From Bacteroidales bacterium (GTDB taxonomy: Bacteria; Bacteroidota; Bacteroidia; Bacteroidales; JAADJA01): a stretch of 64,000 nt of DNA. Shown in pieces: positions 40,432 through 49,875 of the stretch. The position numbers were made by a program, and so were the translations under genes. The stretch is from contig JAGVPB010000008.1 in the NCBI GenBank assembly GCA_020052415.1, positions 43,323-107,322 of the forward strand, written 5' to 3'. The notes beneath the pieces are model-generated. The model made no database searches, was not told where the DNA came from, and was given only the letters and a program-made list of their open reading frames with translations. Position 1 is the stretch's first letter. The number at the start of each line of letters is the position of its first letter.

Positions 40432-43400
40432 TCATGGAATTTGAGATTGCTCACCCAATTTGTTCAGCCATATATCATTTTTATCCTGATTATTTACATA
40501 GCCCTTCAGCATGTAATCGGCAGCATAATAGCCGCTTTTGGCTGCATCACGGCTCCATGCGACCTTATCGGATAAATTGATCGTTCCATCTCCGTTGCCA
40601 TCCCCGGTTTTCATTCCCCATATACCCGTGTTGATTTCATTTTGAGCATCGGTTCCGTACGCCTGATTTGCTCCGGTCGTAAAATTGTAGCTATATGTAC
40701 CTCCACTTTCAACCAATGCGGCTGATGACATTACATCGAGGTGATTGCGGTGGCGAACGATCACATAAAGATTATTCACAATTACTTCATGGAACACTAT
40801 ATTGGAAATACCGTCTAATCCTGCAACCTTGCCATTATCAAGCAGAAACCCCGCGTATTCAGCCACTTTGGTTGAAGAAGTTGCAGAATTCGGATCTGTA
40901 GCATCTCTGAGTTCAATTAAAACCCAATCAGCAATACCGGCTGACGGAATGGAAACAACGGATTCATTTCCCGGATAGACCCAGGGATAATCGAAATAAG
41001 GTTGATTCAGCGGTAAAAAGTTATTGCTGTTAAGCTGAGTATTCAAATCCGACCCATTAAAGGGACCTTCGAGCAGCACAGTAATATCCAGCGAAAAGTC
41101 AGGAATGGTCATCGAATTGATAAATATACTTCGGGAATGTTCAGCAAGGTTATTGACACAATAGTATTCGCCGGCTGCGGCATCCGTTACCGGATCAAGA
41201 AAGTTCAATAACTGGGAATTCGCACCTGAAAAATCAGGATTTCCGATCAAGCTTCCAAGTGGTCCCCACCATGCAAATGAAGAACCTGTAAAATTGGCAT
41301 CTAACCTGATCTGACCCTGAATCGAATTGCCGTTGATCAGGTTAATATTCTGATCGGTCGTTCCGTCCAGAATTGTGAGATCGTTAAACCAGGTGCCGTT
41401 GTTATGAATGTCGCCAAGTACAGTTATGGTAAAGTTATAAATATTGTCCGTGATCGAACCATTGTTTTCTATCCCACCCTGAACCAGAATTCCATAATTA
41501 CTGGTGCCACGGTTTCTCATTACTCCATTGTTAATGATACTTCCATTAAAACTTACACCGGTACCAGCCTGGAATATCCCATGCAAAGTAACATCCGAAT
41601 TAAAAACCACACCAAGGCAATAGGCAGCAAGACTGTGATAATTAATATTAGTCCCGGAAATTGCTGCATCTGTAAGGCTGCCGTTCCGGATTGATAACAG
41701 TCCTCCATTGGCTAAAGTAAACGAACAATCGTTCAGATCCAATGTGGTGCCATCAAAAATTAAATCAGTTGTTGCTGTCATACTACCAGCAGCATTGTCA
41801 TTGGTAAATAATTCACCTTCAAATCTGTTCGAAAATGCAAGAGCATGTGTATTTGTTCCTGTAAGGGTTGTTGCATAGTTAATCCAGGTTCCATTATTTG
41901 TAATATCTCCTGAAATAGTTAAGCTGAAATTGTAAATATTGTTCCTGACAGTTCCGCTATTGGTAAAATTACCAATCACAGATAAGGTGTATGAATTAGT
42001 TGGTCTGTTTTGCAATGCACCATAGTTGATAACATTGTTTTTAAAAATATTGTTGCTGAAAATCAGAACCGTTCCATAAAGCTCTGTCTGGGGAGAATCA
42101 ATCGTTAGATCAGACAGATAGTTTCCATTGCCGGAAGTTAATTGAAGTGCAGGCAATGAGGTTTTGTACAAAACACAGGAGCTCAGGTAACCTCCGCTCA
42201 TAGTCATTGCATTTCCGGTTGTAAATTCGAGTGTATCAGTGTTAAAGTTGATTCCTGTACCAACAAAACTAATGTCAGTTGTTGCACGGACCCGACCAGC
42301 CAGGACTAATCTTACCAGATTTTCACCACCAAAAGGTTGTGACATCGACAATTCCTGATTAGTAGTTCCATTGAGTGTGTTTGTCAAGTTCGTCCAGATA
42401 CCATTATTTGTCAGGTTACCCGATATTGTCATATTAAAATTATAAATATTGTTTTTCACAATCCCGTTATTGGTAAAGTTGCCAGTAACAGTCAGGGTGT
42501 ACGAATTTGCGGGTCTGTTTTCCAGTGTCCCAAAGTTGATCACATTGTTTCTGAAGATATTGTTATTTCCGAAAATCCATACAATTCCATTCAATTCTGT
42601 CTGAAGCGAATTTATTATCACTGCTGTTAAGTAGGTCCCATTGTTGGTTGTGAATTCAAGCGCAGGCAGAGATGATTTATATATTACCACAGAAGTTAGA
42701 TACCCTCCACTCATCGTAAAGCTATTTCCTGAAGTAAACTCAAGGGTATCAGTGTTGAAATCGATGATGGTTCCCTCAAAACTAAGACCGGTAGTGGCCA
42801 GGACTCTTCCAGCCGAAGCAAGTCTGTTCATGTTGACACCTCCAAAAGGCTGGGTCATGGATATTTCCTGATTCCCATTGCCGTTCAGCGTGGTTGTCTG
42901 ATTCACCCATATCCCGTTATTGGCAACATTGCCTGAGATATTCATAGTAAATTGATAGATGATATTCTGGACGGTGCCGTTATTGGTAAAATTTCCGGCA
43001 ACATTTAATGTGTAAGAATTGCCCTGATAGTTCTGTAATGTACCAAAATTGGTTACACTGCTTTTAAAGATATTGCCATTTAAATAAATACTTAATGTTC
43101 CATAAAGCTCTGTCTGTGGAGCATCAATCGTCACTCCTGAAGAATAGGTCCCATTTTCTGAGGTTATTTCAAGGGCGGGTAATGATGATTTGTACAATAC
43201 GCATGAATTTATGATACCTGCGTCAACAGAAATCGTATTGCCTGTTGTAAACTCAAGGGTATCAGAGTTGAAGTTAATTACTGTACCCTCAAAACTAAGA
43301 CCGGTAGTGGCCAGAACCCGTCCGGCTGATGCAAGCCTGTTCAGGTTAACACCACCAAAAGGTTGGGACATGGATAATTCCTGATTCCCGTTTCCGTTAA

Positions 43401-44304
43401 GTGTAGTTGTCTGATTTGTCCAAATACCGTTATTAGCCAGATTTCCTGAGATGCTTAAATTAAATTGGTAAATTATGCTTTGAACTGTTCCATTATTAGT
43501 AAAATTACCACCAACAGTTAAGAGATAAGTATTTGAAGGTTGGTTATTCAATGTTCCAAAATTGGTAACATTGCTTTTGAAGTTATTGGTACCACCATAT
43601 ATCAGTACTGTTCCATAAAGTTCGGTTTGTGGTGCATCAATCGTTATTGATAAAAAATAGTTTTCATTTCCCGATGTTATTTGTAAGGCGGGTAAAGATG
43701 ATTTGTACAAAACGCCTGAGCTCATGTACCCTCCGTCCATTGAAATTGAATTCCCGGTAGTAAACTCAAGGGTATCAGACCCAAGATTTATAGTGGTTCC
43801 AACAAAATTGAGTCCTGTTGTAGCAATCGCTCTGCCGGTGGTTGCAACTTTTGTAAAATTGGTAATTGTCAAAGGCTGGGTTGATGCTACCAACTGATTT
43901 CCGCTTCCATTGAGCGTCAGTGTAAAGTTCGACATTACAGCATTGTTTGTAACGTTGCCTTTAACAATGAGCGATAAATTATAAGTATCATTGGCAATAA
44001 TTCCATCGTTCGTAAGATATCCATTTACAGTTAAAGAATAAGAATTGGTTGGGTGATTGCGAAGGATTCCTCCAACTTCAATATAAATGTTATTGCACGC
44101 ATTATTAATAACACCTACGGCGGATGTTATAACCACATCGTCGGCTGCATCCGGAATGATTCCACCAACCCAGGTTGCACTTGAAGTCCAAATTCCTCCA
44201 GCAGGTGTAGAGTAAATTTGAGATGAGGCAGAAACCGTTGCGGTTAAAGCACAAAAAAGAGCCAATACCCTCAGCCCAAAGAATAAAAAGTATTTATTTT
44301 TCAT
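40432..44304 (-). CDS. Large exported tandem-repeat protein with dockerin-like C-terminus
   Basis: A 1290-residue exported protein (signal peptide to about residue 28). Four strong tandem units of about 170 residues follow, then a degenerate fifth and a partial sixth. A unit runs: SYTLTVxGNFTNNGTV, IYxFxxxISGNxxNNGIW, TTTLNGNGNQELSMSQPFGG, RLASAGRVxATTG, FxTDTLEFTTGN, SCVLYKSSLPAL, TIDxPQTELYGT, NVxNFGTLxN. The pattern of NNG turns and short strands suggests a beta-helix adhesin, which is inference. The last 220 residues (LEGPFNGSDLNTQL, WVLIELRDAT, RHRNHLDVMSSAAL, GDGNGDGTINLSDK, NNQDKNDIW) are homologous to the N-terminal module of the FISUMP protein at 36636. The central copies are highly alike at DNA level, so copy number may vary. 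Confidence 0.88.
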   Translation of the reverse strand: MKNKYFLFFGLRVLALFCALTATVSASSQIYSTPAGGIWTSSATWVGGIIPDAADDVVITSAVGVINNACNNIYIEVGGILRNHPTNSYSLTVNGYLTNDGIIANDTYNLSLIVKGNVTNNAVMSNFTLTLNGSGNQLVASTQPLTITNFTKVATTGRAIATTGLNFVGTTINLGSDTLEFTTGNSISMDGGYMSSGVLYKSSLPALQITSGNENYFLSITIDAPQTELYGTVLIYGGTNNFKSNVTNFGTLNNQPSNTYLLTVGGNFTNNGTVQSIIYQFNLSISGNLANNGIWTNQTTTLNGNGNQELSMSQPFGGVNLNRLASAGRVLATTGLSFEGTVINFNSDTLEFTTGNTISVDAGIINSCVLYKSSLPALEITSENGTYSSGVTIDAPQTELYGTLSIYLNGNIFKSSVTNFGTLQNYQGNSYTLNVAGNFTNNGTVQNIIYQFTMNISGNVANNGIWVNQTTTLNGNGNQEISMTQPFGGVNMNRLASAGRVLATTGLSFEGTIIDFNTDTLEFTSGNSFTMSGGYLTSVVIYKSSLPALEFTTNNGTYLTAVIINSLQTELNGIVWIFGNNNIFRNNVINFGTLENRPANSYTLTVTGNFTNNGIVKNNIYNFNMTISGNLTNNGIWTNLTNTLNGTTNQELSMSQPFGGENLVRLVLAGRVRATTDISFVGTGINFNTDTLEFTTGNAMTMSGGYLSSCVLYKTSLPALQLTSGNGNYLSDLTIDSPQTELYGTVLIFSNNIFKNNVINYGALQNRPTNSYTLSVIGNFTNSGTVRNNIYNFSLTISGDITNNGTWINYATTLTGTNTHALAFSNRFEGELFTNDNAAGSMTATTDLIFDGTTLDLNDCSFTLANGGLLSIRNGSLTDAAISGTNINYHSLAAYCLGVVFNSDVTLHGIFQAGTGVSFNGSIINNGVMRNRGTSNYGILVQGGIENNGSITDNIYNFTITVLGDIHNNGTWFNDLTILDGTTDQNINLINGNSIQGQIRLDANFTGSSFAWWGPLGSLIGNPDFSGANSQLLNFLDPVTDAAAGEYYCVNNLAEHSRSIFINSMTIPDFSLDITVLLEGPFNGSDLNTQLNSNNFLPLNQPYFDYPWVYPGNESVVSIPSAGIADWVLIELRDATDPNSATSSTKVAEYAGFLLDNGKVAGLDGISNIVFHEVIVNNLYVIVRHRNHLDVMSSAALVESGGTYSYNFTTGANQAYGTDAQNEINTGIWGMKTGDGNGDGTINLSDKVAWSRDAAKSGYYAADYMLKGYVNNQDKNDIWLNKLGEQSQIP

Positions 44305-44730
44305 GGTTGTTTAAATTTAGTTTATTAATTTACTTAAGATTCAATATTTATATAGGAGGATAAACAAGTTTATTCATTTTACAATGTTATGTAAATGAAA
44401 AAATAAACATCAATTTTTAGGAATTTGTTCTGATGTTGATAGTTATATATTTGTTAAAAAACACTAACAGGTTACATCTAAATATTTAGGTGTTTATAAT
44501 ATAATGGTTAAAATTTTATGTTCAACTTAAGGAACTCCTGAAGATTTGGTATTATTCGCAGGATTAAGCTTGCCTGACAAGTGAAGACTTATGGCAGGGC
44601 AGGTATAAACTATTGGTGCAATTAAATGATCATTAATATAATGGTAAAGAAAAACAAACAACAAGTCTCGCTTTCTCAAGAGGCCGGGCAAGAAGACTTT
44701 CCGGTAAAATGGTTCCTGATGCTGTGATTT
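44305..44730. other. 426-bp gene-free stretch
   Basis: AT-rich upstream region of the repeat-protein gene. A near-perfect inverted repeat (TTCATTTTACA / TGTAAATGAA, about 44374-44400) is present. No reading frame, RNA gene or clear promoter was seen. Confidence 0.4.
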
Positions 44731-45801
44731 TTACCTGAAATTCAGTTCAAGGCTGCATCCGAAACCGCTTTCGAGGAGACTATTGCTGTGCCGGGGGCGG
44801 GTTTCAAAGACAGGATAAAAAGGACTCTGTTCGTATCCATAGCTTTTATACTTTCCTTCATTTGTTTTAAGTGCCCAGTAAAGACTTGGTGATAGCGATA
44901 CGGAAACGACATCGCTGAGTTGGCTTACAAAACCGAATTTTAAATGCGCGGTATAAGTTTCCCTGATATGTTTGAAATCGCGCGGGAAATAGGCGTAACA
45001 GACCAGCTCGGGACGGAACTGGTAGCTGACGTTTATGTTTTCGATATGCCCGAACCCGAATCCGGTAACCCATAAGTCCTCATTTATAAAATTAACTCCG
45101 ATGCTGTAAATATTGTAAAGAAATTTTGATCCCGCCTTGTAGCTGATCCCCATATTCATGTAATCAGACACGGAAACCGACCATTCATCATAGAATCCTT
45201 TTCTGGTAATACTGATCAACCCGACAGGGATTCCTTTTTCGATCGTATCGGAGATATTGATCAGCCCTATCTGAAGCCCGATCAGTTTTTGTGTATAGTT
45301 AAAAATACCTCCTATCTGGACGCCTTTCAGGCTGCCGCTGTTGATGTTTGATATACCGCTGATCATGACATTTGACGAATCGGAATGGCTAGCAATGCCT
45401 GAGATCTGAATTCCTTTTACTGCGGCAGCTTTGCAGAAGATGCCGCCGATTTGCATCCCTTTGGTGTTGGCCGAAATGCTGAATATGCCTCCTGCCTGTA
45501 CGCCGGTTATATCTCCATTTGTAATATTACCGATACCTCCCGCTTGAAATCCTGATACACTACCCTTGTTCATGTTCAGCAGACCGCCGGCTTCAATTCC
45601 ATTGATACTGCCTGTGTGACCGGTAAGCGCATTGATGGAAACGTTATAGCAGTAATTAACACTTCCATAACCGAAAATGCCGACAGGATAAACAAAGGTC
45701 AGTTGGGCTGGAAATCTTTTTTGTATGCTTTGCTGACCGCAGAGCATTCCTGAAATGATAATTCCGGCAAGCACAGCCATTGATTTTATTTGACTATTCA
45801 T
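44731..45801 (-). CDS. LA_2272-type surface repeat protein
   Basis: A 356-residue exported protein with a signal peptide (to about residue 22). Residues about 50-200 are tandem 18-22-residue units with pattern G-h-Q-x-G-G-I-x-(N/S)-x-x-x-x-x-h-x-G (GFQAGGIGNITNGDITG, GVQAGGIFSISANTKG, GMQIGGIFCKAAAVKG, GVQIGGIFNYTQKLIG), a beta-solenoid-like array also seen in LA_2272-family proteins first named from Leptospira. The C-terminal 150 residues have barrel-like strands ending in CSLELNFR, a typical outer-membrane terminal strand. The function is unknown. Confidence 0.78.
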   Translation of the reverse strand: MNSQIKSMAVLAGIIISGMLCGQQSIQKRFPAQLTFVYPVGIFGYGSVNYCYNVSINALTGHTGSINGIEAGGLLNMNKGSVSGFQAGGIGNITNGDITGVQAGGIFSISANTKGMQIGGIFCKAAAVKGIQISGIASHSDSSNVMISGISNINSGSLKGVQIGGIFNYTQKLIGLQIGLINISDTIEKGIPVGLISITRKGFYDEWSVSVSDYMNMGISYKAGSKFLYNIYSIGVNFINEDLWVTGFGFGHIENINVSYQFRPELVCYAYFPRDFKHIRETYTAHLKFGFVSQLSDVVSVSLSPSLYWALKTNEGKYKSYGYEQSPFYPVFETRPRHSNSLLESGFGCSLELNFR

Positions 45802-46155
45802 AACTCCACGTTTTTATAATTTATTAGTAAGGACAAATTTTTTTTTAAAAGGCTGTAATGATTTGAAATTTTTCTTAAAAAAAAGAAGTCGAGAAGAAAA
45901 GTAATAAAGTTTATTGTACTTAGTCTTTAGCATTGAGAGGAATCCAACACCAAACATGCAATCTTCCGGGTAATTAAATTAATGAAAACTTTGAATAAAT
46001 CGCGACCACGCTCAAAGCCAGACAAGAAGATTTATCTGCCGCTGGCATGACTTGTGGGTGCTGTGTGTTAAATGCAAAAATATCCTGGGTAAACCGGGTT
46101 AGAAAAAAATTGTAATATGGATGCTAAATGATTCTAAGCAATAGAATTACAAAAT
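45802..46155. other. 354-bp gene-free stretch
   Basis: No reading frame, RNA gene or repeat was recognised between the solenoid protein and csaA. Confidence 0.4.
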
Positions 46156-46488
46156 TTAATAAAGTCTTCCGCCTTCCGGTACTTCTTTATCAGGTACTAT
46201 TAGAATACACTCATGCCTTTCATCGGGTACTCCAAGTGTTAATACTTCGGAAACAGCAGGACCGATCTGCCGGGGAGGGAAATTTACTACACATAAAACC
46301 TGTTTACCGATCAGATCCTCAATTTTATAATTTGGTGGTAATTGTGCACAAGATTTTTTTATACCGATTTCTTTGCCCAGGTCAACTTTCAGTTTATAGG
46401 AGAGTTTCTTTGCTTCCGGAAATTTTTTTGCTTCAATTATTCTTCCAACACGGATGTCAACCATTTCAAAGTCACTTGATGTTATCAT
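46156..46488 (-). CDS. csaA: CsaA-type tRNA-binding domain protein
   Basis: A 110-residue stand-alone tRNA-binding (EMAPII-like OB) domain. The start FEMVDIRVGRIIEAKKFPEAKKLSYKL and the signature VLCVVNFPPRQIGPAVSEVLTLGV are characteristic of CsaA, a dimeric cytosolic protein with chaperone-like and export-related activity in Bacillus. Length equals the family norm. It shares its strand with the hypothetical gene 51 bp upstream, but nothing links them functionally. Confidence 0.93.
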   Translation of the reverse strand: MITSSDFEMVDIRVGRIIEAKKFPEAKKLSYKLKVDLGKEIGIKKSCAQLPPNYKIEDLIGKQVLCVVNFPPRQIGPAVSEVLTLGVPDERHECILIVPDKEVPEGGRLY

Positions 46489-46539
46489 AAAATAAAAGTT
46501 GTATTATATAAATGTACACCTCGTTAAATAGATAGAAAA

Positions 46540-47313
46540 TTACCTTGCCTGATTAATATTGTAAACCTCTGTTAAAACATCTTTATCAAGTGTATTGAAT
46601 TCTGCTTCTTCAGGAGTAAGCAGCCTTAGATTAGAATCATTTCGATACCGCTGCCAGATAAAATCGGTCATAGGCTTTACAAAGTCAACCTGTTGTTTAT
46701 CCACTTCAAATCCCAGCAATAACCTAACAAGATAATTATCTTCATCGGCAAGTTTGAGAACCAGGGAACTCAATTTCTTCTTCCAATCTGAATTATCGTT
46801 CAATGAAAAAATTTGCCATGCGAGGAGATGAACAGCATAGGATGGGAATTTCTGTTTTGAAATATTACTGGCATTCCATAACAGGTAAGCTGATACAACA
46901 GGAATCTCCAGCCGGAAGAAGCGTTTTTTCGCTGCATTGCCTCCGGTAAGAGCTTTCATCCAAAGCCACATGTCCATAGTAAGGCTATACTTGCTGCTGA
47001 TTTTCCATTTTATTGCCTTCACGTATTTATCCAATGACTCGCCTTTCACCGCAAGGGCTGCGAGAAACATAGTGATCTGGTCGCGGCTGACATCTCTGTC
47101 GGTATGTTCAACAGAGCGGTAAAATTGAACATGGTCAGGGTTATACCAATAAAGACAACGAAGCATTCCTTCTTTTAATGCAGGATGTCCGTAGGCAATA
47201 TAGGCAAGTGATGTTCTCCAAAGATTGTCACCGTCGTCAATGGTTCTTTCCCGCATCATTCCATCTTTGAAATAGAATCGTGTTTTGCTATTGTCCTGAA
47301 GCAATAATGCCAT
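46540..47313 (-). CDS. Hypothetical cytosolic protein
   Basis: A 257-residue protein without signal peptide or membrane helix. It is rich in Trp, Tyr and Leu with a helical look. Conserved-looking stretches are DDGDNLWRTSLAYIAYG, DRDVSRDQITMFLAAL and YLLWNASNISKQKFPSYAVHLLAWQIF. The alternation of helices with aromatic and acidic clusters (DNLWR, SRDQ) is reminiscent of alpha/alpha-toroid enzymes, but this is only an impression. I do not recognise the family. It lies upstream of csaA on the same strand. Confidence 0.75.
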   Translation of the reverse strand: MALLLQDNSKTRFYFKDGMMRERTIDDGDNLWRTSLAYIAYGHPALKEGMLRCLYWYNPDHVQFYRSVEHTDRDVSRDQITMFLAALAVKGESLDKYVKAIKWKISSKYSLTMDMWLWMKALTGGNAAKKRFFRLEIPVVSAYLLWNASNISKQKFPSYAVHLLAWQIFSLNDNSDWKKKLSSLVLKLADEDNYLVRLLLGFEVDKQQVDFVKPMTDFIWQRYRNDSNLRLLTPEEAEFNTLDKDVLTEVYNINQAR

Positions 47314-47660
47314 AGCCGTTTTATTTGTAATTCATAATTTTATAAGATGACTATGATTCGATTCTGAAAACAAACGTAAAATTAACTGATTTTTTAAATT
47401 ATTTCCATTTAGCTCCATGTTCGCAAAGATTTATCAATTTTAAACTAATTCCATTTAGATCATTTAGCACGGGGCATTGAGCAGGGAGAATGGATTTTGT
47501 GTAAGCAATTGCACGGGGTTCGGGGTTTGCCAACTGCTCTCGCCTTTGGCGAGACCGAGTGCCACTGCCACTGCCGACTGCTTTTTTAGTACATATATTA
47601 GTTCATTTCCGAAAATCACCACTTTCTTTCCACAATTGGTCTGTTTTTTTTGTTAAATTC
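47314..47660. other. Gene-free stretch with a dispersed hairpin repeat
   Basis: Apart from AT-rich sequence it contains 47533-47582: CTGCTCTCGCCTTTGGCGAG, GACCGAG, and then a period-6 run of CCACTG ending CCGACTGC. The reverse complement of its core recurs at 54639-54663 with one mismatch in 24 bases. GAGCAGGGAG at 47478 echoes the TGCTCCC heptamer of 1301-1328. Confidence 0.65.
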
Positions 47661-47690
47661 TTGTATAGAAACCTTAAATCTTTACTTTTG
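47661..47690 (+). promoter_or_regulatory. Bacteroidota promoter for the symporter gene
   Basis: TTG (47661-47663), 19 bp, then TACTTTTG (47683-47690): an exact match to the TTG-N19-TAnnTTTG consensus of the Bacteroidota primary sigma factor, 37 bp ahead of the ATG. Confidence 0.75.
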
Positions 47691-47727
47691 TTTGGTAAAA
47701 TTATACCAACCTTAAAATTATTTGAGT

Positions 47728-49452
47728 ATGGAATTTAGCCTGGCATGGATTGATTATGTGATCATGATCATCTATTTTATTTTTGTACTCGGCATTGGAT
47801 GGGCATTAAAACGTTACATGAAATCGGCATCAGCATTTCTCGAGGCAGGGCGATCATTGCCTGCATGGGTTACCGGCCTGGCTTTTATTTCCACGAATCT
47901 GGGCGCGCTTGAAGTGATGGGTATGACCGGCTCTGGATTAAAATACGGAATGCTTACAACTCATTTTTACTGGGTTGGTGCAATTCCTGCAATGGTTTTC
48001 CTTGCCCTTTTTATGATGCCCTTTTATTATGGCTCAAAGGCCCGCTCGGTGCCGGAATACCTGAAACTCCGGTATGATGAAAAAACACGGGGACTCAATG
48101 CAATCCTATTTGCTGTAATGACTATTCTTGCATCGGGTATTTCCATGTATGCGCTGGCCATTCTTATGGAAACCGTTTTGGGATGGAATTTCCACCTCAG
48201 CCTGGTGTTATCGGCAGCCATTGTTTTGGGATATACTTACCTCGGGGGTTTATCGTCTGCTATTTACAACGAAGTATTGCAATTTTTCATCATAGTCATT
48301 GGCCTTCTTCCCATCGTATTTCTCAGTATGCATGAATTCGGCGGTTGGTCCGGTTTAAAAGAATCGCTTTCACCCATAGTGACTGAAAAAGGATTTGCAC
48401 CCGATACATGGCTTACCACCTGGAAATACACCGGTAAAGCCACTTCCAATCCAATGGGTGTTGAGTGGTATGGTATCTTTGCCGGACTTGGTTTTGTGCT
48501 GTCATTTGGTTACTGGTGTACTAATTTTTTGATCGTACAAAGGGCTATGGCAGCAGAATCCAAGCTTGCAGCCCGGAATACGCCTCTCATTGGCGCTATT
48601 CCTAAAATGCTGATTCCTTTCCTCATCATTGTCCCCGGGATTGCAGCGCTTGCTTTATTGAATACACCCGGAAAAGACTTTATGCTGCCGCTGAATCCAC
48701 AGGGCCAGCCTATTTATGATTACACGATAATAATGCTTCTTAAATATTACCTGCCTGCCGGAGTTCTGGGCCTTGGAGTAACAGCCCTGCTTGCCTCATT
48801 TATGTCAGGGATGGCGGGAAATGTATCTGCTTTTAATACGGTTTGGACATACGACATTTATCAGAGCTATATCCGGCCTGCAACAACCAACAAGGAGGCT
48901 GACGAGAAACATTATCTTAAGGTCGGGAAAGTCGCAACTGTATTCGGCGTTCTTGTAAGTATAGCAGCAGCTTATATTGCCAGCCTGTTCGGTAATATCA
49001 TGGATTTTCTGCAAACCATATTTTCAATGATCAATGCCCCTTTGTTTGCGGTTATTTTCCTCGGTATGTTCTGGAAACGGACTACCGGGCATGCGGCATT
49101 CTCCGGTTTGCTTGCGGGATTTCTGATCGCACTTATTCATCATGGGTTAACAATACCGGCAGGAGCGGATACGGTTTTCAAAGGAGGATGGCTTGGTATG
49201 GTTCATACCTATCCCGTTGAAATGGCACAGAATTTCTGGACGGCTATTTTCGCCTGCAGTACCAGTACATCAGTGACTGTGATCTTATCCCTTCTCACCA
49301 GGCAAAAGAAAAGTGATAAAGAAATGGTTGGACTGGTTTACCAGTTAACACCAAAAGACAAACTGGAAGGGATACCATGGTATAAGCATCCGGTTGCACT
49401 TGCCGGTATCGTAATTGTTATGGCATTAATATTAACTGTAATTTTCTGGTAA
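47728..49452 (+). CDS. Sodium/solute symporter (SSS family)
   Basis: A 574-residue inner-membrane transporter with about 14 helices, from the ATG at 47728 (a TTG two codons earlier is possible). SSS signatures include the helix-1 region VIMIIYFIFVLGIGWALKRY, GRSLPAWVTGLAFISTNLGALEVMGMTG in helix 2, ARSVPEYLKLRYD, and GLGVTALLASFMSGMAGNVSAFNT, which contains the helix-8 Ser residues of the sodium site. It imports a sugar or related solute with Na+; the substrate is not readable. A 67-residue membrane protein gene follows 21 bp later. Confidence 0.93.
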   Translation: MEFSLAWIDYVIMIIYFIFVLGIGWALKRYMKSASAFLEAGRSLPAWVTGLAFISTNLGALEVMGMTGSGLKYGMLTTHFYWVGAIPAMVFLALFMMPFYYGSKARSVPEYLKLRYDEKTRGLNAILFAVMTILASGISMYALAILMETVLGWNFHLSLVLSAAIVLGYTYLGGLSSAIYNEVLQFFIIVIGLLPIVFLSMHEFGGWSGLKESLSPIVTEKGFAPDTWLTTWKYTGKATSNPMGVEWYGIFAGLGFVLSFGYWCTNFLIVQRAMAAESKLAARNTPLIGAIPKMLIPFLIIVPGIAALALLNTPGKDFMLPLNPQGQPIYDYTIIMLLKYYLPAGVLGLGVTALLASFMSGMAGNVSAFNTVWTYDIYQSYIRPATTNKEADEKHYLKVGKVATVFGVLVSIAAAYIASLFGNIMDFLQTIFSMINAPLFAVIFLGMFWKRTTGHAAFSGLLAGFLIALIHHGLTIPAGADTVFKGGWLGMVHTYPVEMAQNFWTAIFACSTSTSVTVILSLLTRQKKSDKEMVGLVYQLTPKDKLEGIPWYKHPVALAGIVIVMALILTVIFW

Positions 49453-49473
49453 AAAATTTAAAAGTATAAAATC

Positions 49474-49677
49474 ATGATTGATATAAAGATTCCGATTGGA
49501 TTAATGTTTTCGATATTTGGCGTGATCCTAACGGTTTATGGTTTGGTGACTTTGTCGGATACTGCAATGTATGCCCGGTCGTTTGGTATCAATGTCAATA
49601 TATGGTCTGGAATTGGGATGCTGGTGTTTGGCCTGGCCATGCTGATGCTGGTTAAATGGGGAAAGAAATTGAAATAA
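49474..49677 (+). CDS. Small two-helix membrane protein, symporter partner candidate
   Basis: A 67-residue protein with two hydrophobic helices (about residues 6-26 and 42-60) and a basic end (KWGKKLK). It follows the symporter gene after 21 bp and shares its promoter, with a terminator downstream at 49825. Several solute carriers have small membrane partners encoded alongside; whether this one stabilises or regulates the symporter is inference. No named family was recognised. Confidence 0.75.
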   Translation: MIDIKIPIGLMFSIFGVILTVYGLVTLSDTAMYARSFGINVNIWSGIGMLVFGLAMLMLVKWGKKLK

Positions 49678-49796
49678 ATAGAAATTGATTGAAATAGGTT
49701 GAAATTTATTGGAAGGGATAAGAGAGATTGATTGGGTAAGTTGTTTTAGATTTTAATTGAGAATGCGTCTTTGTGAAAAATAACTGACTATTTATT

Positions 49797-49814
49797 ATTA
49801 CAGTAAACTGTAAT
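49797..49814. repeat. Perfect 18-bp palindrome
   Basis: ATTACAGTAAACTGTAAT; an operator-like symmetric site with no assigned protein, 120 bp after the small membrane protein gene. Confidence 0.4.
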
Positions 49815-49824
49815 ACTGATAAAA

Positions 49825-49853
49825 AAACCGGCAAACTTTTGATCTGCCGGTTT
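49825..49853. terminator. Bidirectional hairpin terminator
   Basis: AAACCGGCA (49825-49833) pairs with TGCCGGTTT (49845-49853), flanked by A-run and T-rich sequence, between convergent genes. Confidence 0.85.
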
Positions 49854-49875
49854 AAATTTTTAAAGTTATAAAAGA

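Noticed and set aside
42641..43897. Three similar plus-strand reading frames (42641, 43190, 43703)
   Set aside because: They are antisense shadows of the tandem repeats in the 40432-44304 gene and recur with the repeat period; no start or RBS context supports them.
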